Shown: one piece after another, positions 12,731 to 25,812 of the stretch
Layout of the letters: every line of letters starts with the position of its first letter
Numbering within the stretch: the stretch's first letter is position 1
NCBI RefSeq assembly: GCF_047663525.1
Contig: NC_092593.1
Location: 22,739,501-22,803,500, forward strand
Reading direction: 5' to 3'
DNA from: Anas platyrhynchos
Taxonomy: Eukaryota; Chordata; Aves; Anseriformes; Anatidae
DNA length: 64,000 nt
The notes under the pieces: generated by a model
Seen by the model: only the letters and a program-made list of their open reading frames with translations
The model's database searches: none
Told to the model about the DNA's origin: nothing
Made by a program: the position numbers and the translations under genes

Positions 12731-14715
12731 TGCTGTGGAAGCAAAGCACAGCAGCTAGTTCATGGCAGCAACTTCTTCCAGGAGTGTATTTGAGAGGCCA
12801 AATTCAATTTTGATGTGTTTTAAAGCTTACATGTATATTCTCTACGGAGAATATAAGCAAATCGTGCTATGAAGGGGCTTGTGCAACTAAGAGGGAACAG
12901 TTTCCCCTTACCTCCGTTGGGAATGAAGAACCAGAGGGAAAAGCCCCCTACCAGGAGAGGGACAGGCGAGCACGGAGTTGGCGAAGGCAGCTTTCAGCTT
13001 CCCTTCATACAGCATCAGCCAAATTAATGTTTTTGTCTGCTACTACTAGCTAACGGCGAGACGCAGCCGCCTGCCAGCTCGTCTGAAAGTTTGTCCAGCC
13101 CCTGGCAGGGGAAAGCCCGGCTGCCTGCACCAGGAGCAGAGGAAAGAAGGGAGTTTTCAGCAGCGCTGCACAACGGGGGATGCAGGAGCAGACTCATGGG
13201 AGCTGCGCCTTTCCCCAGCCTCTCCATCTTCCTCTCTCAAGCGCTTTTACAGCTCAATGTGCTGTAAAATGCAGGATATCAGCACGAATACCTACACGTT
13301 TTATGATAATGTAAAGAATGTACTTGCTCAAAACATTTAGCAGTTACCACTAGATGGCATTTCGTTCCTGAGAAACTGGAAACCCCCAGATTTTGAATTA
13401 CTCTTTACAGACAGCAGGAAATAGTATAAAATGGAATTACCTCACTCCGTTAATAATTTATTATCCATTGTCTTGTATAAGCAAGACATCACTAACACAG
13501 GATAATTTTACTTGCCAACTTATAAATCCCCCTTGTTTAACTATAGATTGCAACTCCTCTCTCCAGCCCCCTGCTCAGTAGGCAGGGAGCTGAGCTGCAG
13601 TCAGCACTTACCAAAGTCGTCTTCACATTTTTAAATGAAAGACAAATGTGAGGCAGTTCACAGACTTGGAGCGTGCCATGGACAACTGCCAGAAATGCTT
13701 TGCTCCAGTAACTGTGCACTGTATTTCCTGTGCTATTTTTGGATAAACCCTCAGTACAGGCTGCAGTAGAAAAAAATAATTCCCAATCAGGACTAGAGCT
13801 GTTAGAAGCCCCAGTTATGGATATTATACTTTGTGCTGGGACATTTTAATTTCAACATGTACAGGCAAGCTGTGATGTACATGATGACATTTCCATTCTT
13901 TGTCACACCATACTCCAAGGTGCAATCGAGTTCTACTGTGCACACCCTGGAGTTGTACAGAGGTGTCTTGTTTAGCATCCACAAGCTGCTTGGTGCTGGA
14001 TGAGAGCAAAACAAACAGGATTTCCCTTACTGCGCAGCAAAATGGAAGGCTGAGAGGTGAACCATTAACTTCTAAGGAGTAAGAGACTAGAGCACAGTTA
14101 ATTTTTACTCATGGAAAGTCAAAACAGCTCCAATAAACATACTTATTTAATTTTGCATTTATACAAATCTATGTATGTGAATTTTTTTTTCTCATTAGAT
14201 GATCTTAAGTACCACTGCTCTGAGTACATAGGAACCTGTTCAACAGTTCATCAGAGCAAAATTCACAATCTGAATAGCAACGTAACACCCAGCACTTCTA
14301 TGAGAAAATGTGTGAAAACCATCCATGTAAGAACAAAACGAAATACCATTATTTCCATTTTCTAAGGAGTACTGCAGGGTCAAAAATGGGATTGCACATT
14401 GACAGGGTGATCTGCATTAGCATGTTTGCATACAAGAGGCACAACCTGTGCTACTTGCAGCTAAATGCTGAAGAGACTGGAGACTTGTATGTCTAGAGAA
14501 GCTGTTTTGAGATGGCTCTTGCACAATTACAGAGATGACAAGACTAGAAAATATATTTGCATCCTATTTAAGCTTCTTTGTTTATGGTTTACTGCCCTGT
14601 GCCAGCTTTTACACTTCTGTGAAATACTTGTGCGGTGATCAGTGCACAGTACTTAGCTTGAACTACAAGATTTTTCTTGGTACATGTTGTGAGATAGCCA
14701 ACTGAAATTGTAGTT

Positions 14716-14716
<1 letters not shown>

Positions 14717-14762
<46 letters not shown>

Positions 14763-14781
14763 TATTATTTTTTATTTTTTA
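14717..14781. repeat. Poly-T tract (44 T) with degenerate T/A tail
   Basis: A run of 44 T is followed by ATTATTATTTTTTATTTTTT. It is likely polymorphic in length. No flanking element was recognised. Confidence 0.85.
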
Positions 14782-16310
14782 AGAAGTTATTTTCAAGTTA
14801 GTGTTTTCCCAAGCACCTGGATTCTGATCGTTGTGAAACCAAACAAGAGGATTCAGTATGAAGGCCAGCACACTGACAGAGCTCTAGAAAGGTCAGAGAA
14901 ACTTTGGAAAAGATTCTCAGGAAGTCTTTGCCCCTACCTCTGCAGTGTAGCACGAGCACTGCTGGAGGAGAGCCATTTGATGACGCAGAACCCACAAAGG
15001 AAAGAAATGCAGCACAGGACAGGAACAGGAGGGCTGCCGCTGGAAGCCCAGAACTAGCTAGGCTGCAATAAGTTACCAGGCAAAATTAGGAGAAAAAAAA
15101 AATAAAAAATCATTTTCTGGATACAAAGCATTTTGAGCATAAAGCAATCCCCAAGCCAAACTCTCTATCTACTACATAAGCATGGTGAAGACCAAAGCCC
15201 AGGTTCTCCACACTGTAAAGACCTGCCTAGGCACGTTTTACATCCTTCTTACGCCCATTGTCCCTCCCCAGGGCTGCGCATCAGCCCCATAGAATTGTCT
15301 CCTGGTCAGCATGGTTCCTAGTCCTTTTTCTGTAGTTAACATCATCTTCCATTGGCATTCTGGAAGAAAAGCCAGCCCCAAAAATCCCCAGACAAAACCT
15401 GAAAGATATTCCACACATACTCTGTATAAAAAAAGTGAGGTTCCTGTGTGATGTAAAATTGCATACCAAAACGCTTCCGGAACACTTAAGTCTCAGGTGT
15501 TTTTTGATATATGCTCAATGTATCTCAAGTCTACGTCTCACACCAAGGTGTCTTGCTGTTAACAGCTCTTCAGCTCCACTGGCAACAGCCACAGTAATCG
15601 CTGCTTGCTACAGACAAGGAAGGGTCTGAATGGCTGTGGCTAAATCAGGCAAGTTCTCCATACATTTCAGGGCGGAGCCTTATGGCAGCATTCAGAGAAC
15701 CAATGAACACTAACAGCATAGATTTTTGAGCAGCTGAAGATCTAAATTGAGAAAATATTCAGGAAAAAGCTTCCCTGTTAGTCTAAGCTACTGCAAGGTA
15801 CTAGGTTTGACAATGCCTTCAGAGGAACAACTTCAGCCTTGGAAAGATGCAGTATTGGGTTACAAGAAAAAAAGAAAAAAGACATATGATCAGTAGGTCA
15901 CAATACACAGAAATAGTCGTTTACACTCACATTGTCTTTGACTAAATTATTGTTTACCAGCAAGACAGAGGCATAGATGGTGATTAGCAGCCAGCTAAAT
16001 CAGATTCTGTTCTCTTATTTGGGAAAGCCTGATTACAGAAGGTGCTTTAGTTTAAGTTAAATATTGTAAGATAATGATATACTTATTTGTTTATTTTAAA
16101 ATGTAGCTTAATACTATCATTCTCAGGAAACATGAGCTGGACTGAAATAAACCAGTAGACATCAAAACAAAAGTTTACGTTCTCTAAAGCTGCGTGTTTG
16201 TGCCAGTTTAACCATGTCAAAGTAGTGACGCTTTCTTAGGCAGACAAGATCCTTGGTATCTTGAGCTCTTGGTGCCTGGCATATTTTAACAGCCATTTCT
16301 GTTCTGTGGG

Positions 16311-16341
16311 TGTGTGCACCCTTATCTGATAGGTGCACACA
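16311..16341. repeat. Perfect 10-bp inverted repeat with GATA motifs in the loop
   Basis: TGTGTGCACC at 16311-16320 is the exact reverse complement of GGTGCACACA at 16332-16341. The 11-nt loop CTTATCTGATA, with the following G, contains two opposed WGATAR-like motifs. It could be a GATA-factor site pair or a chance hairpin. Confidence 0.5.
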
Positions 16342-16995
16342 TCAGGAAAAAAAAAAAGTAACAAATATACTTCCATAATCACAAGACTTTTATGATTAAG
16401 TATTAATTCCTAGATTAAATTCTGCTATATGTAGTTCACTGTAAAACTTAAGAACCTTCCCTCTCCTCTTCCCCAAAAATGAATAGGAAAAAAAAGGGCT
16501 TGGAGAAACATGCATCAGTATAAAAATGATTAACAGTAGATGGACAGAGACTTTGAGTAAGGTTTAAACTGTATCAAGTTTGCCTGTCTTGTTATTCTAC
16601 TGACAGCCCTGCAATCAGACTGTAACTAACCCCCTGCCTAGGAAATGGGAAGCTCTGAAGGCAGTTGCACTTTGCACAATTATGAAGCCATCAGCATACA
16701 CCCTGTGCTCCTCAGTAGCGCTCCTGACTTCTGCAGAGCATCTCTAATGATGACTTGGGCAACACCAAACATTCCACATTGCTGGAAATTCAGGAAGTCC
16801 TTCCAGATCTAAATACAGGTTTTGTAATATACTTAATTCTAGGAAGATGTCAAGATTTCATAATCTTTTTAGCTGTGATACACAGCATGCGGAAACTGCT
16901 TTCCTCACTACTAACTTCTGGAAATAAAGGTTGCCATAGAAAGCAAACATAACCAGGAAGAAAGCAACATGCAAAACCATGACATTCCACACTAA

Positions 16996-17101
16996 ATATA
17001 TATATATATATATATACATACATACATATATATATATACACTAAATATATATAAATATATATATGTATGTGTGTGTATATATATATACACACACACACAC
17101 T
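16996..17101. repeat. Compound TA / CATA / GT / CA microsatellite
   Basis: The tract consists of (TA)n, then CATACATACATA, more (TA)n, a second near-copy beginning ACTAAATATATA, then GTATGTGTGTGTATATATATA and finally (CA)n. The mix of self-complementary TA blocks and alternating purine-pyrimidine blocks makes it prone to slippage and cruciform formation. Confidence 0.9.
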
Positions 17102-18690
17102 TTCCTGAGCTCACCAAACAGAACAATATTTTGGAGAGGAAGCAAACGAAGAACAAGAAAGGTCATGATCTTAAATTTTGGGAGAAAAAAAGTCACATTA
17201 AAAGTTGGAGTTGAAAGGACAAGAACCTTTTTTTTTTTTTTTTAATTTAATTTAAAAACCAATAAAATCCATGATTAATGTAAATCCAATTTTTTTCATG
17301 ACAGTATCATCTAGATCTATCCCTACACAGTGTTATATAAGACAGGTTAAATAAATCATACCTGTACCACTGTTGGCACAGTGGTTAAAAATAAATGTAA
17401 AGAAAATACTACTCCAAGGTATCTTACACTTACTGCTCTGCAATGTAAATGAGTGTAGTTCAAATTATTTCTCCACTGAGGGAGGCAACAGGCAGCACAT
17501 AAATGCAAACAACCTTCATTAGACACATTGTCATGAGTATATTAATCATGTCAAGAAGCATTGCTGGAGTTTCCTTCAGCATAATTTAACATACCTTACT
17601 TTATTAGGATGCACTTAATTTCACTATGTTTTCCCCTCATTATCATTTATGATGACCAATTAAAATGTTTGTGTCTGTCTCTAAGCAAATTACTTCTGTA
17701 ATTCCAGTAGCTGAAATCACCACTCATCCAACACTTGTCATCTAGTTCCATCAGTGTAATATCTTCATATCTTTATTTGCCCGGCCTATATTAGCATTTT
17801 AAAGAGAAAAAGCTTACTTGGATCAGATATTTACATATAAAATGAGTTTTTTGTTTGTTTGTTTGTTTTGTTTTTTACACAGTGGAGATGGTAGGTTGTT
17901 TTCTTCCCCTGCTGCCCTGTTATATAGCCTTCAAGCTTTTTTCCTCAAAATGGAATATAGTTAGGAAAAGAAAATAATGAAGGAAGAGGGGCTTGGACAC
18001 TATTCTTGTATTGGCCTTAAAGTTGTGTGAAGTTTAAATTTAATTTCCTTTGGTCAACACATGCAATAATTTGCAAGTACACAACTTTACCTTTTTTTTT
18101 TTTAAACCCCAAATCCTCCACACCAGAGCCCAGTCTAGAGCTTTTCAAATGATAACAGGATGAGGCGCCCCATAGATCATGCTTCCTACATTCACAAATA
18201 AGACCAAACTACTTTTAATATTCTAACAAACACAAGGGCACGATTTCTTCTCAACCTTTCAACAAAAATACAAGCAGTTCATCTGACTGCATCTGTAATT
18301 TCCTAGTTTCATCTACATTCATACAAGGTTAAGATACTTTGAAAGTTAGCTGGAAAAGTTGATTACACACAACACTTTTGCTGTGGCACTCATTGCAATC
18401 AGAAATGGCTGAGCAAAGCCTGTGATCACCAAGCTGTTTGTGAACTCCTTCTGTAGATTACCTTAGGCTCCCGGACCTGAAGATACACGGCTAACTCCTC
18501 AGAAGCTGCTGGATCTCAACTGCAGAGCAATGGAATTTGGCTCAATTTCTAAAGAATCATACGTGTTTTTACGCACATCATGTTATTTTTTACATTATAG
18601 TAATGACTTCCAGAAAAATGCTGGTAATTGCAATGATGAACAAAGAAGTCTGAAGACAGTGCTGCCTTTTAGAACAATTATAATTTCATT

Positions 18691-21107
18691 AAAATAGGAA
18701 CATAACTTAAAGATAGATTTTATTCTCTTTGATGATTTACTCATGCAAACTGCACATAGAAGAAAACAGTACAGTTTGTGAAACATGTCCAATGTAAAGA
18801 CCCAAAATGCTAAGTACAGAAGTAGTGTGACATACGTCTCGAAACGGAATCCATGGTAGTACGACTAATAACTTTTCTCTATTTGCTGAACACAGATTTT
18901 AATGGTTCTTTTTCCAGCCCCACTGTTAAAGTCATTAACTGTTTACACGTCTCCTATACACTTATGTACTTATTATACAAGCGCGACAGCTTTGTTATAA
19001 AAAAAAAAATCCACTTATATAAATATGGTTTAAAAAGCCTTTGTGTTTAGGAGAGCAAATTATAGCATAATCAATGAGGCCTTATCTAGTCCACCAGAAC
19101 TACAATGAAAAGTGACTGTATAGCTTTCTTGCAGAATTCACATTTTGTGCCTTTGCAATTAATTTCCTTCTCACAAGATGTCCATTGTGTTTTACCATCC
19201 CCGAAACACTCAAGTGTTATAGTTTTTTTTCTTGAAATTGGGAACATAAGACTTTTAAACACACAAGGTTATCAACTCAACTTTGTTTTAAAATACAAAA
19301 TATTTAGAATCCTTATTATTTGCATGCTTAAAGCCCTGCAATGATACATATATGACCTAGATATTTCTTTGTCCAGTTTTCATTATAGTATGGTTGTATA
19401 TATATATTGTAGAAATTATGATTTTTCCTGTGGATCAATTACACTTTTTTGATTTGAAATTGAATCAAATAGAAATCTGATGGCACTGACACTTAAAAAC
19501 ACATAGTATAGTGTGGAGAAGGAAGAGCAAATGAACTACACAACCCATTATAAATGCATTAAATCTTTGTTATATACATAATGGAATCCTGCTTTACTGC
19601 CAGTTGCTACTATGCATCTGTTTTTGCTATTATACAAAGTTTTCCGACCCGAAAGCACACATCTAATTTTTTTAAACAACTTAATCTATTGTAAAATATT
19701 GTACTGTATTTTGAACATGAGTACAGAATCAAAATAGATAATGGCACATTTAAAAAACTCAATATCCTACAGATGATTGGATAATGAGAAAAAGTGTACC
19801 TACAATCATTTCATCAGAAACAAACTACATCATGGAATGTTAGTTATCCAAGTTCGCACAGTAAATAACATTTTAAAACTGCAATCACCTATCAGCCAGC
19901 ATCACATTGAAGGCATCTTTAAACATTCAAGCAAAAGACTGCTGGCATTAACTACTGAACCATTCTCACGCACACACCACACACACCACATTATAATTAC
20001 ATTGTTTCCAAGATACGGTAGATACTGATTTTTTTTTCCACAAGAAAGGTATCAAAATTTTTGCTACTAAAAGATGACAGTGCTTACACAAGAATTAAGT
20101 ACAAGTTAGCTTGCAAATACAAGACAATGACAAAAAAAAGTCTTGAGTTGTCTGAAGAAGGATTTTAGGCTTTTCTGGCATCCAAAACCATGAGTAAACT
20201 CAGTCTGCAACTCAAAAATCCACAAAATATCAACCTACCTTGGAATACTAAGTATTCCATATTTGATAACCCTGTATTTTACAATATGCTTGCTTACTGG
20301 TTTCAGCCTAGCAACAAAGGGTAGTTACAGATATCTAGCTAACTGGAGAAATAAAGCTCTCCTCCTCCCATAATGAAAGTGTTGGAGGAGAAAAAATAAC
20401 CTGACATCAATTTAAAAAAAAAAAAAGAAAAAATCTATTTAGTAATGATCCTCACCTAAGATAGGTATGTGCATAAGAGTACTGTATCTCATATACTGTA
20501 CTGGCCCTATTAAACAAATTAAAAACCCCAACGGTTAAAAAGTCAACCAAAATGCTATACATAAAACAACCCAAACATTTTTCTCCCAATGTTCTTCCTC
20601 TCATAATGTGCAAAACAACAAAAAGGCAAAAAGAATAAAAGCAAATTTACTGTTACTGTCTTTCTCTTGCCTAGTGCTTTATGACCTTGCTTGCATTGCA
20701 AAGTCAATAGGGACTATGCAGAACTTTGGTATAAAATGTCACATAATATTACTATCACAGTCTGGGGGATGACCTTTAGTATTTCACCCCAATGTTTGTT
20801 GAAATAATACCAAATTAAAAATGAAATAAACCACGTTGTACTGTACACACACTTTACACATTAAGCACAAAAAATAACTAGTAAACCTAATACTTAAAAA
20901 AAAAAAAAAAAGTCTTTGCAAAGAGACTAGTAACTGGTGTTCTGTCTCACCTTCACCTGCCAATCGTTAAAGCCAAATTTGGGTTTGATTTTTAAAAATG
21001 ACTAATTTTAAGCTACAATTTCTCCTAGAAGGAGACTGGTCTTTTGTTGATTTCCCTTTAAAGTCACAAACGTGTATCTAAGAAACTGCTGCAATGCAAG
21101 TTTTTAA
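18691..21107 (-). other. ATF2: ATF2 3' UTR (low end approximate)
   Basis: This follows the ATF2 stop codon (TGA, 21108-21110) in minus sense. It is AT-rich with no recognisable coding sequence. A canonical AATAAA on the minus strand at 18719-18724 would give a 3' UTR of about 2.4 kb, similar to what I recall for mammalian ATF2, but other signals may be used. A Pumilio-type element TGTATATA lies on the minus strand at 19571-19578, and a 9-bp hairpin at 20241-20259. The upstream limit is certain; the polyadenylation site is inferred. Confidence 0.5.
18719..18724 (-). terminator. ATF2: Candidate ATF2 polyadenylation signal AATAAA
   Basis: The minus strand reads AGAGAATAAAATC here, about 2.38 kb past the ATF2 stop codon. 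The hexamer is canonical, but the AT-rich DNA gives many chance copies, so it is chosen mainly for the plausible 3' UTR length. Confidence 0.35.
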
Positions 21108-21334
21108 TCAACTTCCTGACGGCTGCGACTGGGAGGGAGGCGCCATGACGATCTGGGAAAGCACTGGCTCTGTGCTCTGGTCCGCCATCTGGGTGAGAAC
21201 GGAGGTGGCCACCGCTTCAGCCTTGGAAGTGGAGCTTACGCCATTGGAGGTGCTGACAGAACTGTGCTGAATAGCTTCCGTGTGTGGACTGCTTGGCACC
21301 GATATGTCTTCTGAACTGTCATCTTTATCTGCAG
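21108..21334 (-). CDS. ATF2: ATF2 coding exon 11 (C-terminus and stop)
   Basis: It encodes residues 414-487 plus the last two bases of T413. The acceptor is TTCTTCTTAAG|CTGCAG and the stop is TGA at 21108-21110. The exon carries the acidic/serine stretch DDSSEDIS and the tail ending SQSQPSGS. The SQ dipeptides at S472 and S480 match the ATM-type sites described in human ATF2 (S490/S498). No regular secondary structure is expected, and the reading frame is uninterrupted. Confidence 0.97.
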
Positions 21335-24300
21335 CTTAAGAAGAAAGAGTTGTTTATTTTTGCCCCCTCACAATGCACACTACTTCCAACATAACAGCAA
21401 ACACCTCCCAAATAATTCAAGTAATTCATACTCACAGTATGACGTAGTGCAGCAAATTGCAAAACAATCTTTTCCCCCCACCCCCCGAAAACACTACTAC
21501 AAAAGCAAAAGTATGGATTACATTTTGGGGTATTCAGGAAACAAGAACATTTTCACATCGTCAACATCACAACTAATGTTGTCTGATGTCCCGCCTAGTA
21601 CATCAATCAATCAGCTCATGGGTGCAACGCCTAATTCTCATGGTGAATACTCATGACAATAAGCAATATTTATAGATAAGAGGCTAATTCTATGTTCAAT
21701 AATACTTGAGATTGTGAATACCACCTCTGGAAAGAAGTCATTTATAGCATTGTTATTAGGTGGACACTACTTCTGCAAGTTTTCAACCCACATTCTTGTA
21801 CCACAGTAAAAGTTCAGTAACTTGTTTAATATACAAATGTCTTTCAGTAAGATTTAAAATTATTTTTAAAATTAAAGTTATAATATCTTTATGAAGGTTT
21901 TCGCCACAAAACTGAAATGAATTAGCCCTTCAGTTCCATCACGTTTCCTCATGACAAGAGGGTAAACAGATAAAAAAAAAAAAATTCTTACTCTATGGAA
22001 TTATAATTTACAAAGTTAGCATAATTGTCTCTCACACAAATGTCCTAGCCATGCTAGCACATCTTATCCTTTTTTGCCCAACCTGAGAATTGCAAAAGCT
22101 AGCCAAGGCATTATGCAAACATTGATGAGCAGAACTCTGAATTAAAGACTAAAAAGCAGAAAGAAGCACACCGCTTTTCACTCAAAATTAAATCTGAACA
22201 CCTGATTTAAGTTTTCTGTATTGCTTTATGCTACTTAGTATTTTTCAAGTCAGTGTATAAAACTTTTGTGAAAAATACTTAAACCAAATATATAGATGGA
22301 AGATGAAGTCCTTTTTAAGACACCACTGTCCACTGTATAATACAACATAGAAAGACACACAGACATAGCCAGGAGAAGCACGAACCGCTGCTGGTGACAC
22401 AGCAATAGAACACAGCTTGGAACACTACACTTGTCACTACAGCAATGGGAGACTATACCAGTCTTTGCAAACCCTCTCAGGTTTGCTTGAGATTGGCCTA
22501 CAAGCTCAAGGTATCCAGTGAAGAAGAGAAGGGAAAGGATGACACTAACACTAAAAGCTATCATAGCCTCATTTCCATATAAAACCTGGCTAATAGCAGT
22601 AACTGAACTGCATACAAAGCATGAACATACAATGATGAAATGAAGTTTATGATGTACTGAGGTTTGTACGTCATACCAGAAAAATCACTCAAGTCCCCAA
22701 CATAAAGATCTTTGAAGCAACCCCATGCATACTAAGAACCCACTCCTCATCATAGCCTGAAAGTAACAGTTCTATTATTGACTGTTTCTGGAAAAGAATG
22801 GTAAGGTCAAAGAGGATTTGTTAGTCAGCGAAACGGCGTATTTCTTTTGGAGGACTACTGCCTAGATGGACAAGGTAACAATTTCTCTTACAGCCCTATT
22901 ACAAGGGCAAGTACGTAATAATTTGAAAACGTCATGCTATTCTTATCCACAAGGCTAGCTATTTTACAGATTTTTTTTTTTCTCCCCCAAAATCTTTCAA
23001 ACTTCATATGCATTAGATAGATGATACTGAGCTAGGTCTGCTGACAATTACTAAACCTTAAGATTAACATAGCAACTGAATACAGCAAGAACAAAACCAA
23101 ATTACTGCTGAAATATGTTTGTAATCCTTAGTAGGATTTATCCATTCAAGAATAGAAAGAATATAAATGAGTGCCAATTCAGCTCACATTATTCAATGGG
23201 ATTTCTCGTTTGCTACACTTCTACTGAGTTCTGCAGGATCTGATGTGAAAATAAATAAAAAGGAACACAGACAAACTTTCTTAAGAACAGAAGAACTCTA
23301 GTGCCACTTCCTGAAAAATAATGAATCACTATGAGAGCAGCATATTCTTCCCTTAAGACAGAAAGAAAAAGCACTGAGTGGGAAATTGTGTATCAGTCTC
23401 CCTGCTGTCACACCTTTTCCTCCTCTTCAGTTTTTTTTCTTTTCTTCTTCTATGAATCTCAACCTAGCTGTTTTTTGCTTTCCACCCCTCCCCTCCCTGA
23501 TTCTTGTTGGCAATATCATCCTTATCCTCAAAAAAAGATGAGGTTTAAATACTGTAAGCCAGAAGGCAGAGAGGAAGTGGTAGATCACCATTCAGCCAGA
23601 GAAGAAAGATCTTCCATTATTCTATATCCTTCAACATATAAATTACTACCAAAACAGAAAGATTTGTAATAACATCACAATGACAACAAATGTGAAAAGG
23701 GCTTGACTTCCTGATTGTGCTGGGCTCCGGAAGACCATACAGACAGCAGAAGAAACAGTTATGAGAATACTCATGATCACCAACGTACAACAGAAGATTT
23801 TGTATCATGAAGCAGATGAACATACTGTGCTGAAGAGACAAAATCACGTCATTCATATATTTTCAGGTGCTGGGGTTGTGGTGGTGAGCTTACAGCAGGC
23901 AAATGACTATATGAGATACAGACTTAACACTAGTCTATATTAATGGGTTTGACTGAAAGTGTAAATACTTGCAATGAATGCAAAGTAATATTTAGAAACA
24001 AGGTGCTACCCTAAAGAATAGCTAGTGTGATTTCCTTCATAGTCCTAAGTTTACAGGAACAGCAGCCAAAAACTGAATACAAAACTGCATTTGAATATAC
24101 ATGTATAACACCAAGCACTGACATAATGGGATCCACAACTCCTTTTGGTCCCCTAATACCTCTAGAAAGGAAGCCCCATGATAATTGTCAGCTATCGAGG
24201 GATTACAGAGGGACTCACTGGGAAATTTACATTTCTAGGCTTGAGTTGGCTTTTGTGAATACTCCTTGCAGTTGAAGGACTGTCGCCTATCCAGAACAGG

Positions 24301-25781
24301 CTGTAGGAACACAGTCGTTTGAGCTACCTGAGGTCTGAAACTGGTTAGTGAACTTCTACTGTTTCTTTAACTAGGGAAAGAACACAAAAGCACTTATATA
24401 ATACCACCTGCACTACAGCCTCTATTTATCTTCCTTTATATTCAGTTTTGTACACCTGTTCTTGAAGATTATGATGTCCTTTTGAAAAATATCTAAACCA
24501 TTTTTTTTTCAACCGGAATTTTCACAAGTTTTCACAGTCTTCCTCCTCTGAGTCCAGAAAAAAATGAGAAAAAACTGACTATGGCAGATGAATTTTAGAA
24601 ATAATCTGGTATCGAAGAACTCAAAAATAAATGAACAGCATTCAGATGCCTCCTACATATTACATGACACTCCCCCTCACCCCCCCCAAAAAAGTGTTAA
24701 AAAATAATAAATTCAGAACCAGTACCATTCTTCTTTGGGAAATAAAAAAATTAAACTATCTGAAAACTGAAGACCTGCTACAGAATTTCATTCATACTGC
24801 TTCAAAGTGCAATAACCATTTCTCTCTCTTTTTTTTTTTTTTCCTCCTGTCCTGATGATGCACTTTTTTGAAGCAGGCTTTTGAAATAATGAAAATATGA
24901 CTCCAAGAATGGTTTTCAAAGAAAGGATATCTTCACTGTTGTACTTTTTACTTGCCCTGAGGCAAAACATGCTTGGAAAATCCAAAAAATCTTGAAAGTT
25001 GTGTAAGTAGGTGCCAAAAATACCCTGCAAAGCAATAGATTATTTCTTCCTATTTAACTGCATCATAACTGAAACCCCATTAAAGTGTGGACTTAGCTGC
25101 TAAAAGACAGTCTGCATGGTATAAACTAGCACAGTCTCAGCAGTGCACAATATTCAGCACTGCAGGAGCTCTGTAATCTGGTGTCTTCAGTTTCTTCCAC
25201 AGAGACTGTTAAACCACTTGGTACTTTTCCGAAGCAACTGGACTTACATGACATATGAACATAGTATCTTTATTTAAAAATACTTTCTTTCAACTGTATT
25301 TTCATAAATGCATTAGCTGAAACTATTATTTCCTCTCATAAATTGTACTGTGGGTAAATCAGTCAGCCAACATGTTTTCCTAATAGTATTCACATGAAGA
25401 CGATGTGACAGGATTCTTCCAGAGGGATGTCATTGCAACTATCACTTGTGCTGAACTTTGACTTTCAAAAGGTTTTAAAAAACTAGGTGAGCTATGCCTC
25501 CAATTTTGTTGCTTACTATTATTGTTTTCTAAAATATAGGCTTTTCCCAGCAATATGGATTTTAATACTTATTCATTTTGCTTTCCTCAGTAAATTAGGA
25601 ATGTCATAATCCTTTTCTAAGGGCAGAAAATAAACACTATTACTAAAATGTCTGCCATTAGTACTTCAACAAAGAAATCCTCAGCATATAATTAGCTTGC
25701 CAGACTTATGTTTAAATATTTTTTATGCAAATTCAGGAACACGTATCCTCCAAACATCAACGTTCAAGAAACCTGCATTTT

Positions 25782-25812
<31 letters not shown>

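Larger units (their letters stand above)
4341..18690. other. Intergenic interval between CHN1 promoter and ATF2 3' end
   Basis: No coding exon of a recognised gene was found in these 14 kb on either strand; the open frames are short and lack protein-like composition. Contents seen: poly-T tracts at 12693-12729 and 14717-14760, a compound TA/CATA/CA microsatellite at 16996-17101, a GTTT-type run near 17848-17871, short hairpins at 12834-12855 and 16311-16341, and AT-rich stretches with homeodomain- and octamer-like motifs (about 10480-10640 and 17440-17790) that may be conserved non-coding elements. No CR1 copy was clear here. Confidence 0.6.

Noticed and set aside
17360..17400. Possible tRNA-derived SINE head (GGCACAGTGGTTAAAAAT)
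   Set aside because: Only about 15 bp resemble the start of MIR-type SINEs and no core or tail follows.
21360..21656. 98-codon plus-strand open frame beside the last ATF2 exon
   Set aside because: N/S-rich reading with no recognisable domain, no promoter or splice context, and located in an AT-rich intron. Most likely chance.
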